From Rhodococcoides fascians A25f (GTDB lineage: Bacteria > Actinomycetota > Actinomycetes > Mycobacteriales > Mycobacteriaceae): DNA of 64,000 bases. This document shows positions 25,710-34,365 of the stretch, piece after piece. Each line of letters opens with the position of its first letter. Positions within the stretch are counted from its first letter, which is position 1. Below the pieces are notes generated by a model. The model saw only the letters and a list, made by a program, of their open reading frames with translations, did not search any database and was not told where the DNA came from. The stretch is from NCBI RefSeq assembly GCF_000760935.2, contig NZ_CP049744.1, positions 1,763,501-1,827,500 of the forward strand, in the 5' to 3' direction. A program made the translations under genes and the position numbers.

Positions 25710-26192
25710 CTACCCGTCGATCTCCAATTCCGCTGACACCACCACGGTGTTGTTCATCGGTAGTGCCGCCACCCCGAGTGCAGTGCGTGCGTGCGCACCG
25801 ATTTCGGGACCGAAGATCGCCAGCACCAGATCGGAGAAGCCGTTGACGACCGTTGTGGTCTGGGTGAAGCCGTGATCGGCATTGACCGAACCGGTGACGG
25901 TGAGCCACGCGCTGATTCGATCGAGATCGCCGACGGCGCGGGCGACGCTACCGAGGAGAGCCAATGCGGTGTCGCGCGCGGCATCGGTGGCTGCGTCCAG
26001 ACTCACCTGGGACGGAACTGCACCGAAGGGTCCCGCCAGTGTTCCGTCGGGTGCCAGTGGCGAGTGGCCGGAGGCGAACACTCTATTGCCCCGTACCCGC
26101 ACCCACTCGAACGAGAACTCGAAACCAGGCGGCGCGGTCGGTTCCCCGGGCAACGTGAAACCGAGTTCGGTGATGCGACGTTCGATCTCCAT
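25710..26192 (-). CDS. RidA (YjgF/YER057c/UK114) family protein
   Basis: A 160-residue RidA-like protein, somewhat longer than the 130-residue archetype and closer to the long Rid subgroup. The GNRVFASGHSPLAPDG strand and the C-terminal ARTALGVAALPMN segment with its conserved Arg are visible. Archetypal members hydrolyse reactive enamine/imine intermediates from PLP enzymes. ATG 26192 (MEIERRITELG) is used; a longer frame overlaps the phosphatase gene. It starts 14 nt after the phosphatase stop and ends 39 nt before the amino-acid transporter, so it probably acts in amino-acid metabolism. Confidence 0.87.
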   Translation of the reverse strand: MEIERRITELGFTLPGEPTAPPGFEFSFEWVRVRGNRVFASGHSPLAPDGTLAGPFGAVPSQVSLDAATDAARDTALALLGSVARAVGDLDRISAWLTVTGSVNADHGFTQTTTVVNGFSDLVLAIFGPEIGAHARTALGVAALPMNNTVVVSAELEIDG

Positions 26193-26206
26193 GAACGAAA
26201 ATCCTG

Positions 26207-26761
26207 TCAGACCGCAACACCGTTGATGGTGCGAACGGTCCAGCGAGAACCGTCGTGCTCGAGGGTGGACACTCCGGCGTTGAGGATGCGTGGGGAGTGC
26301 CGCCGTCGGATCGCGTCGAAGATCGCCCGAATGACGCCGCCGTGTGCCACGGCGATCACCGCCGAGTCCGGGTAGCGCGACGCGATGTCGTCGACGGCGC
26401 GCACGCCTCGCACGATCAGATCCGAGCGGGGCTCCAAGCCTGGGTACATGCCGTTCGGCCAGTGCGAATACGCATCCCAGTCGGTGAATCCTTCGGCCTC
26501 GCCGAAGTGTCGTTCGGCCAGATCGGGGAACTCGGCGGTGCGTGTCAGGCCGAGGTGCGTACCGATGATGTCGGCGGTTTCGGCTGCTCGGATCAACGGT
26601 GAACTGACCAGGTGGTCCCACTGGCGGTACTCGAGTTCGTAGCCGGCCTCGCGGGCCTGAGCACGGCCGGTGTCGTTGAGCGGAATGTCCGACGAGCCCT
26701 GCAGACGCCCGTGCAGATTCCAGTTCGTTTCACCGTGCCGAACCAGTGCCAGAAAAGTCAT
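26207..26761 (-). CDS. Histidine phosphatase family protein (phosphoglycerate mutase-like)
   Basis: A 184-residue histidine phosphatase. The phospho-accepting His is in LVRHGETNWN (about residues 6-15); the second catalytic His is in AVAHGGVIRAIF (near 150). LQGSSDIPLNDTGRAQA and SSPLIRAAETA match the family. It likely dephosphorylates a small phosphate ester. ATG 26761 is the start; the long frame to 28093 is antisense to acyl-CoA dehydrogenase. First gene of the minus-strand operon and divergent from the dehydrogenase pair across a 78-bp promoter region with a TACC dyad. Confidence 0.9.
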   Translation of the reverse strand: MTFLALVRHGETNWNLHGRLQGSSDIPLNDTGRAQAREAGYELEYRQWDHLVSSPLIRAAETADIIGTHLGLTRTAEFPDLAERHFGEAEGFTDWDAYSHWPNGMYPGLEPRSDLIVRGVRAVDDIASRYPDSAVIAVAHGGVIRAIFDAIRRRHSPRILNAGVSTLEHDGSRWTVRTINGVAV

Positions 26762-26785
26762 AGTGAGCGGAGAATATCCCAGAGT

Positions 26786-26797
26786 TACCAGGGAGTA
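26786..26797. promoter_or_regulatory. 12-bp TACC...GTA dyad upstream of dehydrogenase pair
   Basis: TACCAGGGAGTA, fitting TACC-N-G-N-S-R-GTA and one base different from the reverse strand of the 4875 site. It lies 43 bp before the acyl-CoA dehydrogenase ATG and 25 bp before the divergent phosphatase start, a position suitable for repression. Inferred operator. Confidence 0.6.
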
Positions 26798-26839
26798 CGG
26801 TCGATACGAAGATACGTGAACGAGCTTGGAGGATTGTCG

Positions 26840-28015
26840 ATGAATCTTGCCCTGACAGAAGAAGAGGCCGCGTTCCGTGACGAGATGCGGACGTTCTTCA
26901 CTACGAAGTTCCCCGCCGAGATTCGCGAGAAGAGCGCGACGGGTCAGGAGTTGAGCAAGGACGAGGTGGTCACGACCATGCGAATCCTCAACGAGAACGG
27001 CCTGGCGGTGCCGCACTGGCCCACCGAGTTCGGTGGCCGCGACTGGACCGCCGTGCAGCGCCACATCTGGCTCGACGAAATGCAGCTGGCGTCGGTGCCC
27101 GAGCCCCTGGCCTTCAACGCCTCGATGGTCGGCCCGGTCATCGCGACGTTCGGCTCTCAGGAGCTCAAGGAGAAGTTCCTGCCGAAGACGGCGAACCTCG
27201 ACATCTGGTGGTGCCAGGGCTTCTCCGAGCCCGAGGCCGGATCGGACCTGGCGTCGCTGCGCACCACCGCTATTCGAGACGGTGACGACTACATCGTCAA
27301 CGGGCAGAAGACGTGGACCACGCTCGGCCAGTACGCCGACTGGATCTTCGCGCTCGTGCGGACCAACCCGGACGCGCCGAAGAAACAGGCCGGAATCTCC
27401 TTCCTGCTCATCGATCTGAACACCCCCGGCATCGAGATGCGGCCCATCAAGCTGATCGACGGCAGCGTCGAGGTCAACGAGGTCTTCTTCGACAACGTTC
27501 GCGTTCCGGCCGAGAACCTCGTCGGCGAGGAGAACCAGGGTTGGAGCTACGCCAAGTTCCTGCTCGGTAACGAGCGCACCGGCGTCGCCCGGGCCGGACA
27601 CACCAAAGTGCATCTGGGACAGGCGAAGAAGCACGCCGCGCAGACCAAGGTGGGCAGCGGCACGCTGCTCGAGGATCCACTGTTCGCGGCCAAGATGGCC
27701 GAGGTCGAGAACGAACTGCTCGCCCTCGAGCTGACTCAGCTGCGCCTGGTGTCCAGCTCGGACGACGGCAAGCCGAATCCGGCCTCGTCCATTCTCAAGC
27801 TGCGGGGATCGGAATTGCAGCAAGCCACAACCGAATTGCTGATGGACGTCGCCGGCCCGGACTCGCTGCCCTACGAGGCGGGCGAGGACATCGAGAGCGA
27901 AGGCTGGGCGCAGCGCTCGGTACCGGGGTATCTCAACTACCGCAAGGTGTCGATCTACGGCGGCTCGAACGAGGTTCAGCGCACCATCATCGCCTCGGCG
28001 ATTCTCGGACTGTAA
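26840..28015 (+). CDS. Acyl-CoA dehydrogenase, catalytic-type subunit
   Basis: A 391-residue acyl-CoA dehydrogenase. The FAD/substrate signature QGFSEPEAGSDLASLRT (about 126-142) and the C-terminal SIYGGSNEVQRTII are present. The MCAD-position Glu is replaced (YGGSNE), but E245 in LGNERTG sits where mycobacterial heteromeric enzymes (FadE26/FadE28 type) have their base. Together with the next gene it probably forms an alpha2-beta2 dehydrogenase like those acting on steroid side chains or other bulky acyl-CoAs. TTGGAGGAT precedes ATG 26840. A TACC-type operator candidate lies upstream. Confidence 0.9.
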   Translation: MNLALTEEEAAFRDEMRTFFTTKFPAEIREKSATGQELSKDEVVTTMRILNENGLAVPHWPTEFGGRDWTAVQRHIWLDEMQLASVPEPLAFNASMVGPVIATFGSQELKEKFLPKTANLDIWWCQGFSEPEAGSDLASLRTTAIRDGDDYIVNGQKTWTTLGQYADWIFALVRTNPDAPKKQAGISFLLIDLNTPGIEMRPIKLIDGSVEVNEVFFDNVRVPAENLVGEENQGWSYAKFLLGNERTGVARAGHTKVHLGQAKKHAAQTKVGSGTLLEDPLFAAKMAEVENELLALELTQLRLVSSSDDGKPNPASSILKLRGSELQQATTELLMDVAGPDSLPYEAGEDIESEGWAQRSVPGYLNYRKVSIYGGSNEVQRTIIASAILGL

Positions 28016-28031
28016 GGGAGCATCTGAAGAC

Positions 28032-29159
28032 ATGGATTTCGAACTCAACGAAGAGCAGAAGCTGCTGCGCGACACCACTCGTGAGGTCCTCACGCGGGCC
28101 TACGACACCGAGAAGCGCAACAAGATCGTTGCCGGTGAGCTGGGTTGGAGCACCGACGTCTGGAAGCAGCTGGCCGAGGTCGGCCTGCTGGGTCTGACGT
28201 TCAGCGAGGAAGACGGCGGCATGGACGCCGGTCCCGTGGAGATCATGGCGGTGATGACCGAGGTCGGACGACGCCTCGCACCCGAGCCGATTCTCGATGC
28301 CGTCCTCGTTCCGGGCGGGTTGATCTCCGAGCTCGGCAGTGCCGAGCAGCGCTCGCGGCTCCTGCCGCCGGTGGCCGAGGGATCGTCGATGCTGGCGTTC
28401 GCGCACAACGAATCCGGCAGTCGCTGGCCCAACATCGAGGTCGCCACCACGGCCACCGAGGACGGTGGGTCCTGGTCGATCAACGGTGTCAAGAATCCGG
28501 TACCGCACGGCGGTAGCGCCGACGTGATCGTCGTCAGTGCAGTGCTTCCCGCCGGAGGAACCGGACTGTTCGTCGTCGACGCCGACGCGACGGGTCTCAC
28601 GCGCAAGTCCTACGCCACGCACGACGGTCAGCGCGCCGCACAGATCGAATTCGTGGACGTCGCGGCCGAGCCGCTCGGCACCGCCGAGAACGCAGCTGCC
28701 GCGATCACCGGTGCCGAGGTGCGGGCGCAGGCTGCGCTGTGTGCAGAGGCAATCGGTGCGATGGAAGAAGCGCTGCGCCTGACCACCGATTACCTCAAGG
28801 CGCGCAAGCAGTTCGGGGTTCCGCTGGCCAAGTTCCAGGCGCTCACGTTCCGCGCTGCGGACATGTACGTGCTGCTCGAGCTCGCCCGCAGCATGAGCCT
28901 TTACGCCACGATGTCACTGTCCGACGGCAACGTGGACACGACGATCGCGTCGCGGGCGAAGCTGCAGATCTCGCGGTCCGGGCGCAAGCTCGGCCAAGAG
29001 GCGATTCAGTTGCACGGCGGCATCGGCGTCACCGCCGAGTATCCGGTCGGGCACTACACCAGTCGGCTCGTGGCCATCGAGCACACTCTCGGTGGTGCCG
29101 ACGAGCACCTGCGCATCCTGGCGTCGAAGGTCTCCGATCACGATCTCATCGGGATCTGA
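28032..29159 (+). CDS. Acyl-CoA dehydrogenase, partner subunit
   Basis: A 375-residue acyl-CoA dehydrogenase homologue starting 16 nt after the previous gene. It keeps FAD/dimer segments (KARKQFGVPLAKFQA near 257-271, QLHGGIGVTAEY near 330) but lacks both usual catalytic glutamates, and its first signature is degenerate (FAHNESGSRWPN). That matches the non-catalytic partner in mycobacterial heterotetrameric FadE pairs, which contributes FAD contacts across the interface. So it should function only with its neighbour. A very strong terminator follows. Confidence 0.88.
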   Translation: MDFELNEEQKLLRDTTREVLTRAYDTEKRNKIVAGELGWSTDVWKQLAEVGLLGLTFSEEDGGMDAGPVEIMAVMTEVGRRLAPEPILDAVLVPGGLISELGSAEQRSRLLPPVAEGSSMLAFAHNESGSRWPNIEVATTATEDGGSWSINGVKNPVPHGGSADVIVVSAVLPAGGTGLFVVDADATGLTRKSYATHDGQRAAQIEFVDVAAEPLGTAENAAAAITGAEVRAQAALCAEAIGAMEEALRLTTDYLKARKQFGVPLAKFQALTFRAADMYVLLELARSMSLYATMSLSDGNVDTTIASRAKLQISRSGRKLGQEAIQLHGGIGVTAEYPVGHYTSRLVAIEHTLGGADEHLRILASKVSDHDLIGI

Positions 29160-29172
29160 CGCTCCTCGGAAA

Positions 29173-29226
29173 GACACGACTCGGGCCCGGCCACCTTCGA
29201 AAAGGTGACCGGGCCCGAGTCGTGTC
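29173..29226. terminator. Bidirectional terminator after the dehydrogenase pair
   Basis: A perfect 18-bp inverted repeat (29173-29190 with 29209-29226, GACACGACTCGGGCCCGG on the left arm) encloses an inner CACCTT/AAGGTG stem with a CGAA tetraloop. It lies between convergent stops at 29159 and 29237. Confidence 0.9.
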
Positions 29227-29236
29227 CAGAGATGCG

Positions 29237-30046
29237 TCAGCTGCCTGAATCAGCCTGGACCACAAGGTCGGCCACGGCTGCGGGGTTGGAGACCAGGATC
29301 GCGTGCGAGCCCGGTACCTCGGTCACCGTCGCCCCGGCCCGTTGCGCCATGAAGCGCTCCGCCGAGGTCGGGATGATCTGATCCTGCTGGGGGATCAACG
29401 CCCAGGACGGGGTGTGCGCCCACGACGGTGGGCCGCTCGGCTCGAGCAGTGCACCGGCGGCGATGGTCTTCTGGTGAGCGACCATGCGCGCAGCCTGCTC
29501 CTCGCTCACGTCGGGCGCGAAGAACGGGCGGAACAGCGCGGGCGTGATGTACGAGTCGACGTTCTTGCCGATCAGGTTGGACGAGTCGTCGACGATCGAC
29601 AGGCCGATCACCGGCGGAACCAGGGCCGTCACGGGGAATCGGAACGGATCGAGTTCGAGCGCGACGGGTTCACCTTCGACGGGCATGAATGCGGCGACGT
29701 AGACGAGCGCCTCCACATTGTCGGCGTGCACATTGCTGATCACCGTGCCGCCGTACGAATGGCCCACCAGGACCACCGGGCCGTCGATGCTCTCGACAAC
29801 ATCGGTCACGGAGGCCGCGTCGATTGCGGGCCCGCGCAGCGAGTTCTCTGCGGTCACCACCGGGTAGCCGCGGCCGCGCAGGTTCGCTGCGACGCCGTCC
29901 CAGCTGGTGCTGTCGGCGAAGGCTCCGTGCACGAGAACCACGGTAGGGAGGCCCTGCGCAGCGGCCGGGGCCACGCCGATACCGACCATCGTGCCCACGG
30001 TCAATGCTGCGGCCGTGAGCAGTGAAGTCCACTTCGGTTTCGTCAT
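29237..30046 (-). CDS. Secreted alpha/beta hydrolase
   Basis: A 269-residue hydrolase with an N-terminal Sec signal peptide (basic TKPKW, hydrophobic 8-26, likely cut after APAAA near 30). The fold signs are [14 protein letters not shown] (36-49), nucleophile elbow GHSYGG (S97), and a C-terminal PGSHAIL with the catalytic His. It resembles small exported esterases of the salicylate-esterase/hydroxynitrile-lyase-like alpha/beta group. Substrate unknown. ATG 30046. Divergent from the phosphodiesterase gene. Confidence 0.87.
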   Translation of the reverse strand: MTKPKWTSLLTAAALTVGTMVGIGVAPAAAQGLPTVVLVHGAFADSTSWDGVAANLRGRGYPVVTAENSLRGPAIDAASVTDVVESIDGPVVLVGHSYGGTVISNVHADNVEALVYVAAFMPVEGEPVALELDPFRFPVTALVPPVIGLSIVDDSSNLIGKNVDSYITPALFRPFFAPDVSEEQAARMVAHQKTIAAGALLEPSGPPSWAHTPSWALIPQQDQIIPTSAERFMAQRAGATVTEVPGSHAILVSNPAAVADLVVQADSGS

Positions 30047-30148
30047 GCTCTCAACCTGTCACACGCTCAAAGTTTCCGCGGTGTTCACCGCCAAGATTCG
30101 ACCAGCTTTTTCTCAGTGAACGCTCGTATGCTTGGCTTGCAGCAGTGG

Positions 30149-30170
30149 CGTTCGCCCGGCCGGGCGAACG
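30149..30170. promoter_or_regulatory. 22-bp perfect palindrome before the phosphodiesterase gene
   Basis: A perfect dyad with half-site CGTTCGCCCGG occupies 30149-30170, 19 bp upstream of the GTG start at 30190. It could be a repressor operator or a leader hairpin. No second copy was noticed. Confidence 0.5.
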
Positions 30171-30189
30171 TGAAACGGTAGGTCCGATC

Positions 30190-31116
30190 GTGAGCGAGAG
30201 TTCGATGAAGTCTCGGATGGCCGAGTACCCACGTCCCCATCACTGCTTACTGCATATCAGTGACACGCATCTCGTCGACGGAGACGGCCGGTTGTACGGC
30301 GGCGTGGACAGCGAGTTGCGGCTCGAACAGGTGATGACCGACGTATGCAACTCCGGAGTGCGGCCCGACGCGTTGGTGTTCACCGGAGATCTGACCGACA
30401 AGGGCGAGGCGGGTGCCTACGAAAAGCTCCGTGCGCTGGTCGAGCCGGTTGCCGAGGAGCTCGGCGCACGGATCGTGTGGGCGATGGGTAATCACGACGA
30501 CCGCGCAACGTTCCGTCGGACGCTGCTCGACGCCGAACCGAGTGGGCAGTCCATCGATCGCGTGCACGATGTCGACGGTCTTCGCATCGTCACCCTGGAC
30601 ACCACGGTTCCGGGCAAACACCACGGCGAGCTCGGCGACGATCAATTGGCCTGGCTGGCCGACACTCTCGCAACCCCCGCCGAGTTCGGGACGATCCTGG
30701 CGATGCACCATCCGCCGGTGCCGACCGTGCTCGATCTCGCAGTGCTGGTCGAGCTGATCGATCAGCCGCGGCTCGCGGGCGTGCTCCGCGGAACCGATGT
30801 GCGCTCCATTCTGGCCGGGCACCTGCACTATTCGACTACGGCCACGTTCGCGGGCATACCCGTCTCGGTGGCATCGGCCACCTGTTACACCCAGGATCTC
30901 AACGTGCTCGCAGGCGGACTGCGCGGCCGCGACGGGGCTCAGGGATACAACCTGGTCCACGTCTACGAGAACACCGTCGTCCATTCGGTGGTGCCGACGG
31001 GGTCGTACGACACAGTGGGAGAAGCGGTCTCGGCGGAGGAGACGGCACGCAGGCTCGATGCGGCGGGAGTCACCATCGCAGACAGCGCCCGACGAAAGAC
31101 GTTCAGCGACGCCTAG
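30190..31116 (+). CDS. Class III cyclic-nucleotide phosphodiesterase (Rv0805-like)
   Basis: A 308-residue metallophosphoesterase. Metal ligands D25, H27, D67, N101, H173, H211 and H213 (motifs SDTHL, GDLTDKG, GNHDD, MHHPP, GHLHYS) fall at the positions I recall for M. tuberculosis Rv0805 with a constant offset of four, implying an ungapped orthologue. Rv0805 hydrolyses cAMP weakly and 2',3'-cNMPs better. GTG 30190 is the preferred start; ATG 30205 is possible. Its TAG stop shares the palindrome CTAG with the convergent Stealth gene stop. A 22-bp palindrome lies just upstream. Confidence 0.92.
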   Translation: MSESSMKSRMAEYPRPHHCLLHISDTHLVDGDGRLYGGVDSELRLEQVMTDVCNSGVRPDALVFTGDLTDKGEAGAYEKLRALVEPVAEELGARIVWAMGNHDDRATFRRTLLDAEPSGQSIDRVHDVDGLRIVTLDTTVPGKHHGELGDDQLAWLADTLATPAEFGTILAMHHPPVPTVLDLAVLVELIDQPRLAGVLRGTDVRSILAGHLHYSTTATFAGIPVSVASATCYTQDLNVLAGGLRGRDGAQGYNLVHVYENTVVHSVVPTGSYDTVGEAVSAEETARRLDAAGVTIADSARRKTFSDA

Positions 31117-32594
31117 CGCTGTTCGCGTTCCCAGGGTGCGACGATGGGGAAGTACTTGTCCAGGAACTGCGTCACGGTGCGGGTGCGCAGATCCAGGTCG
31201 ACTTCCGGGAAGCTGCCGTCGTTGAGGCAGAAGAAGTCGACAGATCGCTTGGGGAGCAGCTTCTCCATCAAGTCGAGGCCCGCTACCGACGTGGTGTCGA
31301 TGTACCGAACCTTCGCGTCCTTCTGCACCACCGCGCGTCCACTCATCAATGCGTAGTAGTGGTACAGCGAGTTCGTCACCGAGATGTTGGTACTCGCGCG
31401 AAATGCGCTCGCCGCTGTGGAGGCGAACTCGTCCGGAAACTCGTTCTCCATTTCCTGCATCACGCTGCGGCGCAACGGAGTTGCTGCGTGTTCCAGATGT
31501 CGGGTGGTGGTCATTCCGAATCTGTCCTGCAGGATTCGACGGTTCACCCGCGCCGCGTTCTCGAAGCCGCTGCGGTCGGCGTCGCTGTAGCCCAACCCGA
31601 TTCGCGTCGTCGCCTCGATGAACATGCTGATTCCGCCGGGGGAGAAGAACATCGACGGGCTGACCGGACGACCGAAGAACATGTCGTCGTTCGAGTACAG
31701 GAAGTGCTCGGACAAGCCGGGGATGTGGTGCAGCTGGCTTTCGACGGCCTGCGAGTTGTGTGTCGGCAGAACCGAGGTGTCCACGAAGAACGCCTCGTTC
31801 GGCACGAATGTCACCTTGGGATGGTCGGCGAGCCACGCCGGCCTCGGGGAGTCGGTGGCCACGAAGATGCGTCTGATCCACGGTGCGTACAGGTGAACCG
31901 ACCGCAGGGCGTACTTCAGTTCGTCGATCTGCCGGTAGCGGGCCGCTGAATCGTCGCCCTCACCGACGACGTAGTTCGCCATCCGCCGCGCACGCTGAGC
32001 CTGGAACTCTGCTGACGAGCCGTCGACCCAGGAGAACACGATGTCGATGTCGAAATTGATGTCCGACGCGTGGTCGGCAAACATGTTCTCGATGGTCGGC
32101 CACGTTCTACCGAAGCGTTCGACGGTGCCGCGGACGGCCTCGTCGGGCCGAATGTTGCGGCGGGTCAAGGAGTTCTCGATCGGCAGCACGATCTCGGACG
32201 GGGAGAAGGACCACAGTTCGATCTGCACAGCCGTCGACGCGCCGTAGTACAACCCACTGAACGGCTCGACGCGCGGTCGGTAGAGACGGACGATCCGCGC
32301 GTTCGCAGACGGCGAGAGGGTGCCGTCGGCAACCAGCACGGCTTTTCCGCGGGCGTCGACGGTCTTGGAGTAGAACGGCTCGGCGCGGCAGGCGTGCACG
32401 AGCGCTGTGGTGAGCGCGTCCCGGGCCGCCAGTTCGATGGCGATGACGGGTCGTTCGTCGTTGCCGCGAACGAGCAGGTATTTGATTCGTGCGGCTTCGA
32501 GGACGGCGCGGACGAACAGTAGATCCTCGACCATCGCCTGATGTGGGGTGGTGGAGGTGATCGTCAGTGCGTAGCGGCCGTCGTGGCTGACCAC
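31113..32594 (-). CDS. cpsY: Stealth-family sugar-phosphate transferase (CpsY-like)
   Basis: A 493-residue Stealth protein, a family that transfers sugar-1-phosphates to build phosphodiester-linked surface polysaccharides. The conserved regions appear in order: CR1 [14 protein letters not shown]2 [21 protein letters not shown] with IFVATD, a middle part with [15 protein letters not shown]3 [14 protein letters not shown], and CR4 near FFCLNDGS. The N-terminal ~180 residues are as in mycobacterial CpsY, which also neighbours the phosphodiesterase gene. Start GTG 32594 is provisional because no good ribosome site is seen. No membrane segment. Confidence 0.88.
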   Translation of the reverse strand: MVSHDGRYALTITSTTPHQAMVEDLLFVRAVLEAARIKYLLVRGNDERPVIAIELAARDALTTALVHACRAEPFYSKTVDARGKAVLVADGTLSPSANARIVRLYRPRVEPFSGLYYGASTAVQIELWSFSPSEIVLPIENSLTRRNIRPDEAVRGTVERFGRTWPTIENMFADHASDINFDIDIVFSWVDGSSAEFQAQRARRMANYVVGEGDDSAARYRQIDELKYALRSVHLYAPWIRRIFVATDSPRPAWLADHPKVTFVPNEAFFVDTSVLPTHNSQAVESQLHHIPGLSEHFLYSNDDMFFGRPVSPSMFFSPGGISMFIEATTRIGLGYSDADRSGFENAARVNRRILQDRFGMTTTRHLEHAATPLRRSVMQEMENEFPDEFASTAASAFRASTNISVTNSLYHYYALMSGRAVVQKDAKVRYIDTTSVAGLDLMEKLLPKRSVDFFCLNDGSFPEVDLDLRTRTVTQFLDKYFPIVAPWEREQR

Positions 32595-32765
32595 GTCGGA
32601 TCGTTCGCTCAGGCGTGCTGCGGACGCTGCAGATTCCCGGGTGACGGCATCATTTGTCTCGTGCTCCGGTGGAACGAGGTAGATATCGTGCGGGGCAGAA
32701 GACGAGGTGATGGCGTTCCTTCCTGAGTGCGCGCGCTGGCCGGGGAAACCCGGTGCAGACTCAGT

Positions 32766-33128
32766 CTAGTGCAGGTCCGGGGCTTTCTTGACGCGCTGCG
32801 GTAGAACCCAGTTCGCCGCGACCAGGCCCACCACAACTCCGGCAGTGTCGGCGAGAGCGTCGGCGACCGATCCCGAGCGTCCCAGGGGCAGGATCGCCTG
32901 CAGGAACTCCGAGAGCGCCGCGAACGCCAGTACCCACGAAGCCGTCCGGCCCCAGCCGATGTCGGCCACACGCGAGGTGTAGGCGAGGGCCGCGAACAGC
33001 GTGAAGTGAATGATCTTGTCGCTGTGCTGAAATCCGGAAGGCACCCCCGACGCGGGGGTGAAGAGAACGATCAGCGCGACGACGAACGTGACGGCCAGGG
33101 GAATTCGATACGTCGACGGCGAGAGCAC
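32766..33128 (-). CDS. VanZ-like small membrane protein
   Basis: A 120-residue integral membrane protein of the VanZ-like family with about four hydrophobic segments. The conserved DKIIHFTLFAALAY, SEFLQAILPLGRSGSVADALADTAG and VGLV pieces are clear; the acidic/His residues in DKIIHF and SEFLQ are typical. Function of non-VanZ members is unknown. GTG 33128 is the start. It precedes the Stealth gene by about 170 bp on the same strand and follows the methyltransferase gene by 10 nt, so it may be co-transcribed with the latter. Confidence 0.85.
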   Translation of the reverse strand: MLSPSTYRIPLAVTFVVALIVLFTPASGVPSGFQHSDKIIHFTLFAALAYTSRVADIGWGRTASWVLAFAALSEFLQAILPLGRSGSVADALADTAGVVVGLVAANWVLPQRVKKAPDLH

Positions 33129-33138
33129 CGCGAAGAGT

Positions 33139-33807
33139 TTACCGGCGTTGCAGCACCACCACCGTGTCGATTCGCTCGTCGCCGTCCGGCGTCGTACGGG
33201 TGCGGTGTTCGGCGTGGATCACCTCGAACCCGTCGCCTGCCGCAGCGACCACCGGTTCCGGTGCGAACAGCCGGTTCTTGGCCGGATGCTGCGAGGCATG
33301 GCTGTCGCTGGGACTGTGGCCGACGATCAGCAGACGCCCCTTCGGTGCGACCGCTGCGGCGAACCTGCGGGTGGTCAGTTCGAGTTCGTCCGGTGGCACC
33401 TGCAGGAAGTGCACCGACACCAGATCGAACGCCGCGGCCGGGGGAGTCCAGTCCAGAACGTCTTCCTGTTGCCAGTTCACTGCGAATGTCAGCGGCTCGA
33501 GTGCCTGTTGTGCTGCGCGAGCGCGGCCGAGGGCGACATCGGAGATGTCGACGCCGGTCACGTGCCATCCTTCACCGGCCAGCCACAGGGAGTCGGCACC
33601 TTCTCCGCAGCCGATATCCAGGGCGCGGCCTGCAGTCAGCTCGGACGCTTCCTGCACCAACACGGCATTGGGATTGCCGCTCCAGATGGCGGTGCGTTGG
33701 TTGTAGAGGTCGTCCCAGAATGCTTCGTCGAAGGCACCGTTCTCGAAATCCGGTTCTGCGCCGGTCCGGTCGGCGGGAGGAGTGTGAGCGTGTGTGTGGT
33801 CGGCCAT
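33139..33807 (-). CDS. Class I SAM-dependent methyltransferase
   Basis: A 222-residue methyltransferase. Motif I is LDIGCGEGADSLWLA and motif II VTGVDISDVALGRA; FDLVSVHFLQVP is motif IV. The N-terminal WDDLYNQRTAIWSGNPN segment is typical of the TehB/UbiE-like small-molecule subgroup. It begins with a His-rich MADHTHAHTPP stretch. ATG 33807 is chosen over a longer GTG frame to 33846. It is divergent from the phosphoribosyltransferase, with a TTTGCCG/CGGCAAA dyad between. Substrate unknown. Confidence 0.85.
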   Translation of the reverse strand: MADHTHAHTPPADRTGAEPDFENGAFDEAFWDDLYNQRTAIWSGNPNAVLVQEASELTAGRALDIGCGEGADSLWLAGEGWHVTGVDISDVALGRARAAQQALEPLTFAVNWQQEDVLDWTPPAAAFDLVSVHFLQVPPDELELTTRRFAAAVAPKGRLLIVGHSPSDSHASQHPAKNRLFAPEPVVAAAGDGFEVIHAEHRTRTTPDGDERIDTVVVLQRR

Positions 33808-33847
33808 GCTTCGAGACTGCCCGCTCACGGCCGTGGACGCAAACAAA

Positions 33848-33864
33848 TTTGCCGTTTCGGCAAA
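33848..33864. promoter_or_regulatory. Dyad between methyltransferase and phosphoribosyltransferase
   Basis: TTTGCCG-TTT-CGGCAAA, 7-bp arms with a 3-bp centre in an 83-bp divergent intergenic region. Candidate operator for one or both genes. Confidence 0.4.
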
Positions 33865-33890
33865 AGCGAGTCTGGGTAGAGTGGCTTGTC

Positions 33891-34364
33891 ATGACCGAAC
33901 AGGAACGTGAAGTACTGACGTGGGCGACGTTCGGAGACGCCTCGCGCGATCTGACCAGGAAGATCGTCGACGACGGGTTCGTTCCGGACATCGTCATCGC
34001 GATCGCCCGTGGCGGACTCATTCCCGCGGGTGCAATCGCCTATGCGATGGGCGTCAAGGCTGCGGGCACCCTCAATGTCGAGTTCTACTCCGACATCGAG
34101 GAGACTCTGCCCGATCCTGTTGTCCTCGAGCCACTTCTGGACACCGATGCGATCGTCGGCAAGAAGTTGCTCGTGGTCGACGATGTCGCCGATTCCGGCC
34201 GCACCCTGGCTCTGGTGATCGACCTGCTGAAGGCGCATACGCCCGACGTGCGGTCGGCCGTGATCTATACCAAGCCCAGAACCATTGTGCAGCCGGATTA
34301 TTCGTGGCGAGAGACCGACAAGTGGATCAATTTTCCGTGGTCCACGTTGCCGGTCATCACCTGA
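33891..34364 (+). CDS. Phosphoribosyltransferase
   Basis: A 157-residue type I phosphoribosyltransferase, probably for a hypoxanthine/xanthine/guanine-like base in purine salvage. The PRPP loop LLVVDDVADSGRTLAL lies near 92-107; the early ARGGLIPAGAIAYA segment and the late WINFPW tip match archaeal and actinobacterial Gpt-like enzymes. ATG 33891 is the start. It converges on the quinone reductase gene with a single-nucleotide gap. The adenine/adenosine deaminase at 5.7 kb could supply hypoxanthine, but the genes are not linked. Confidence 0.88.
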   Translation: MTEQEREVLTWATFGDASRDLTRKIVDDGFVPDIVIAIARGGLIPAGAIAYAMGVKAAGTLNVEFYSDIEETLPDPVVLEPLLDTDAIVGKKLLVVDDVADSGRTLALVIDLLKAHTPDVRSAVIYTKPRTIVQPDYSWRETDKWINFPWSTLPVIT

Positions 34365-34365
34365 G

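Noticed and set aside
26762..28093. N-terminal extension of the histidine phosphatase to a 628-codon frame
   Set aside because: It would overlap the whole dehydrogenase gene in antisense; ATG 26761 gives the exact family start LALVRHGE.
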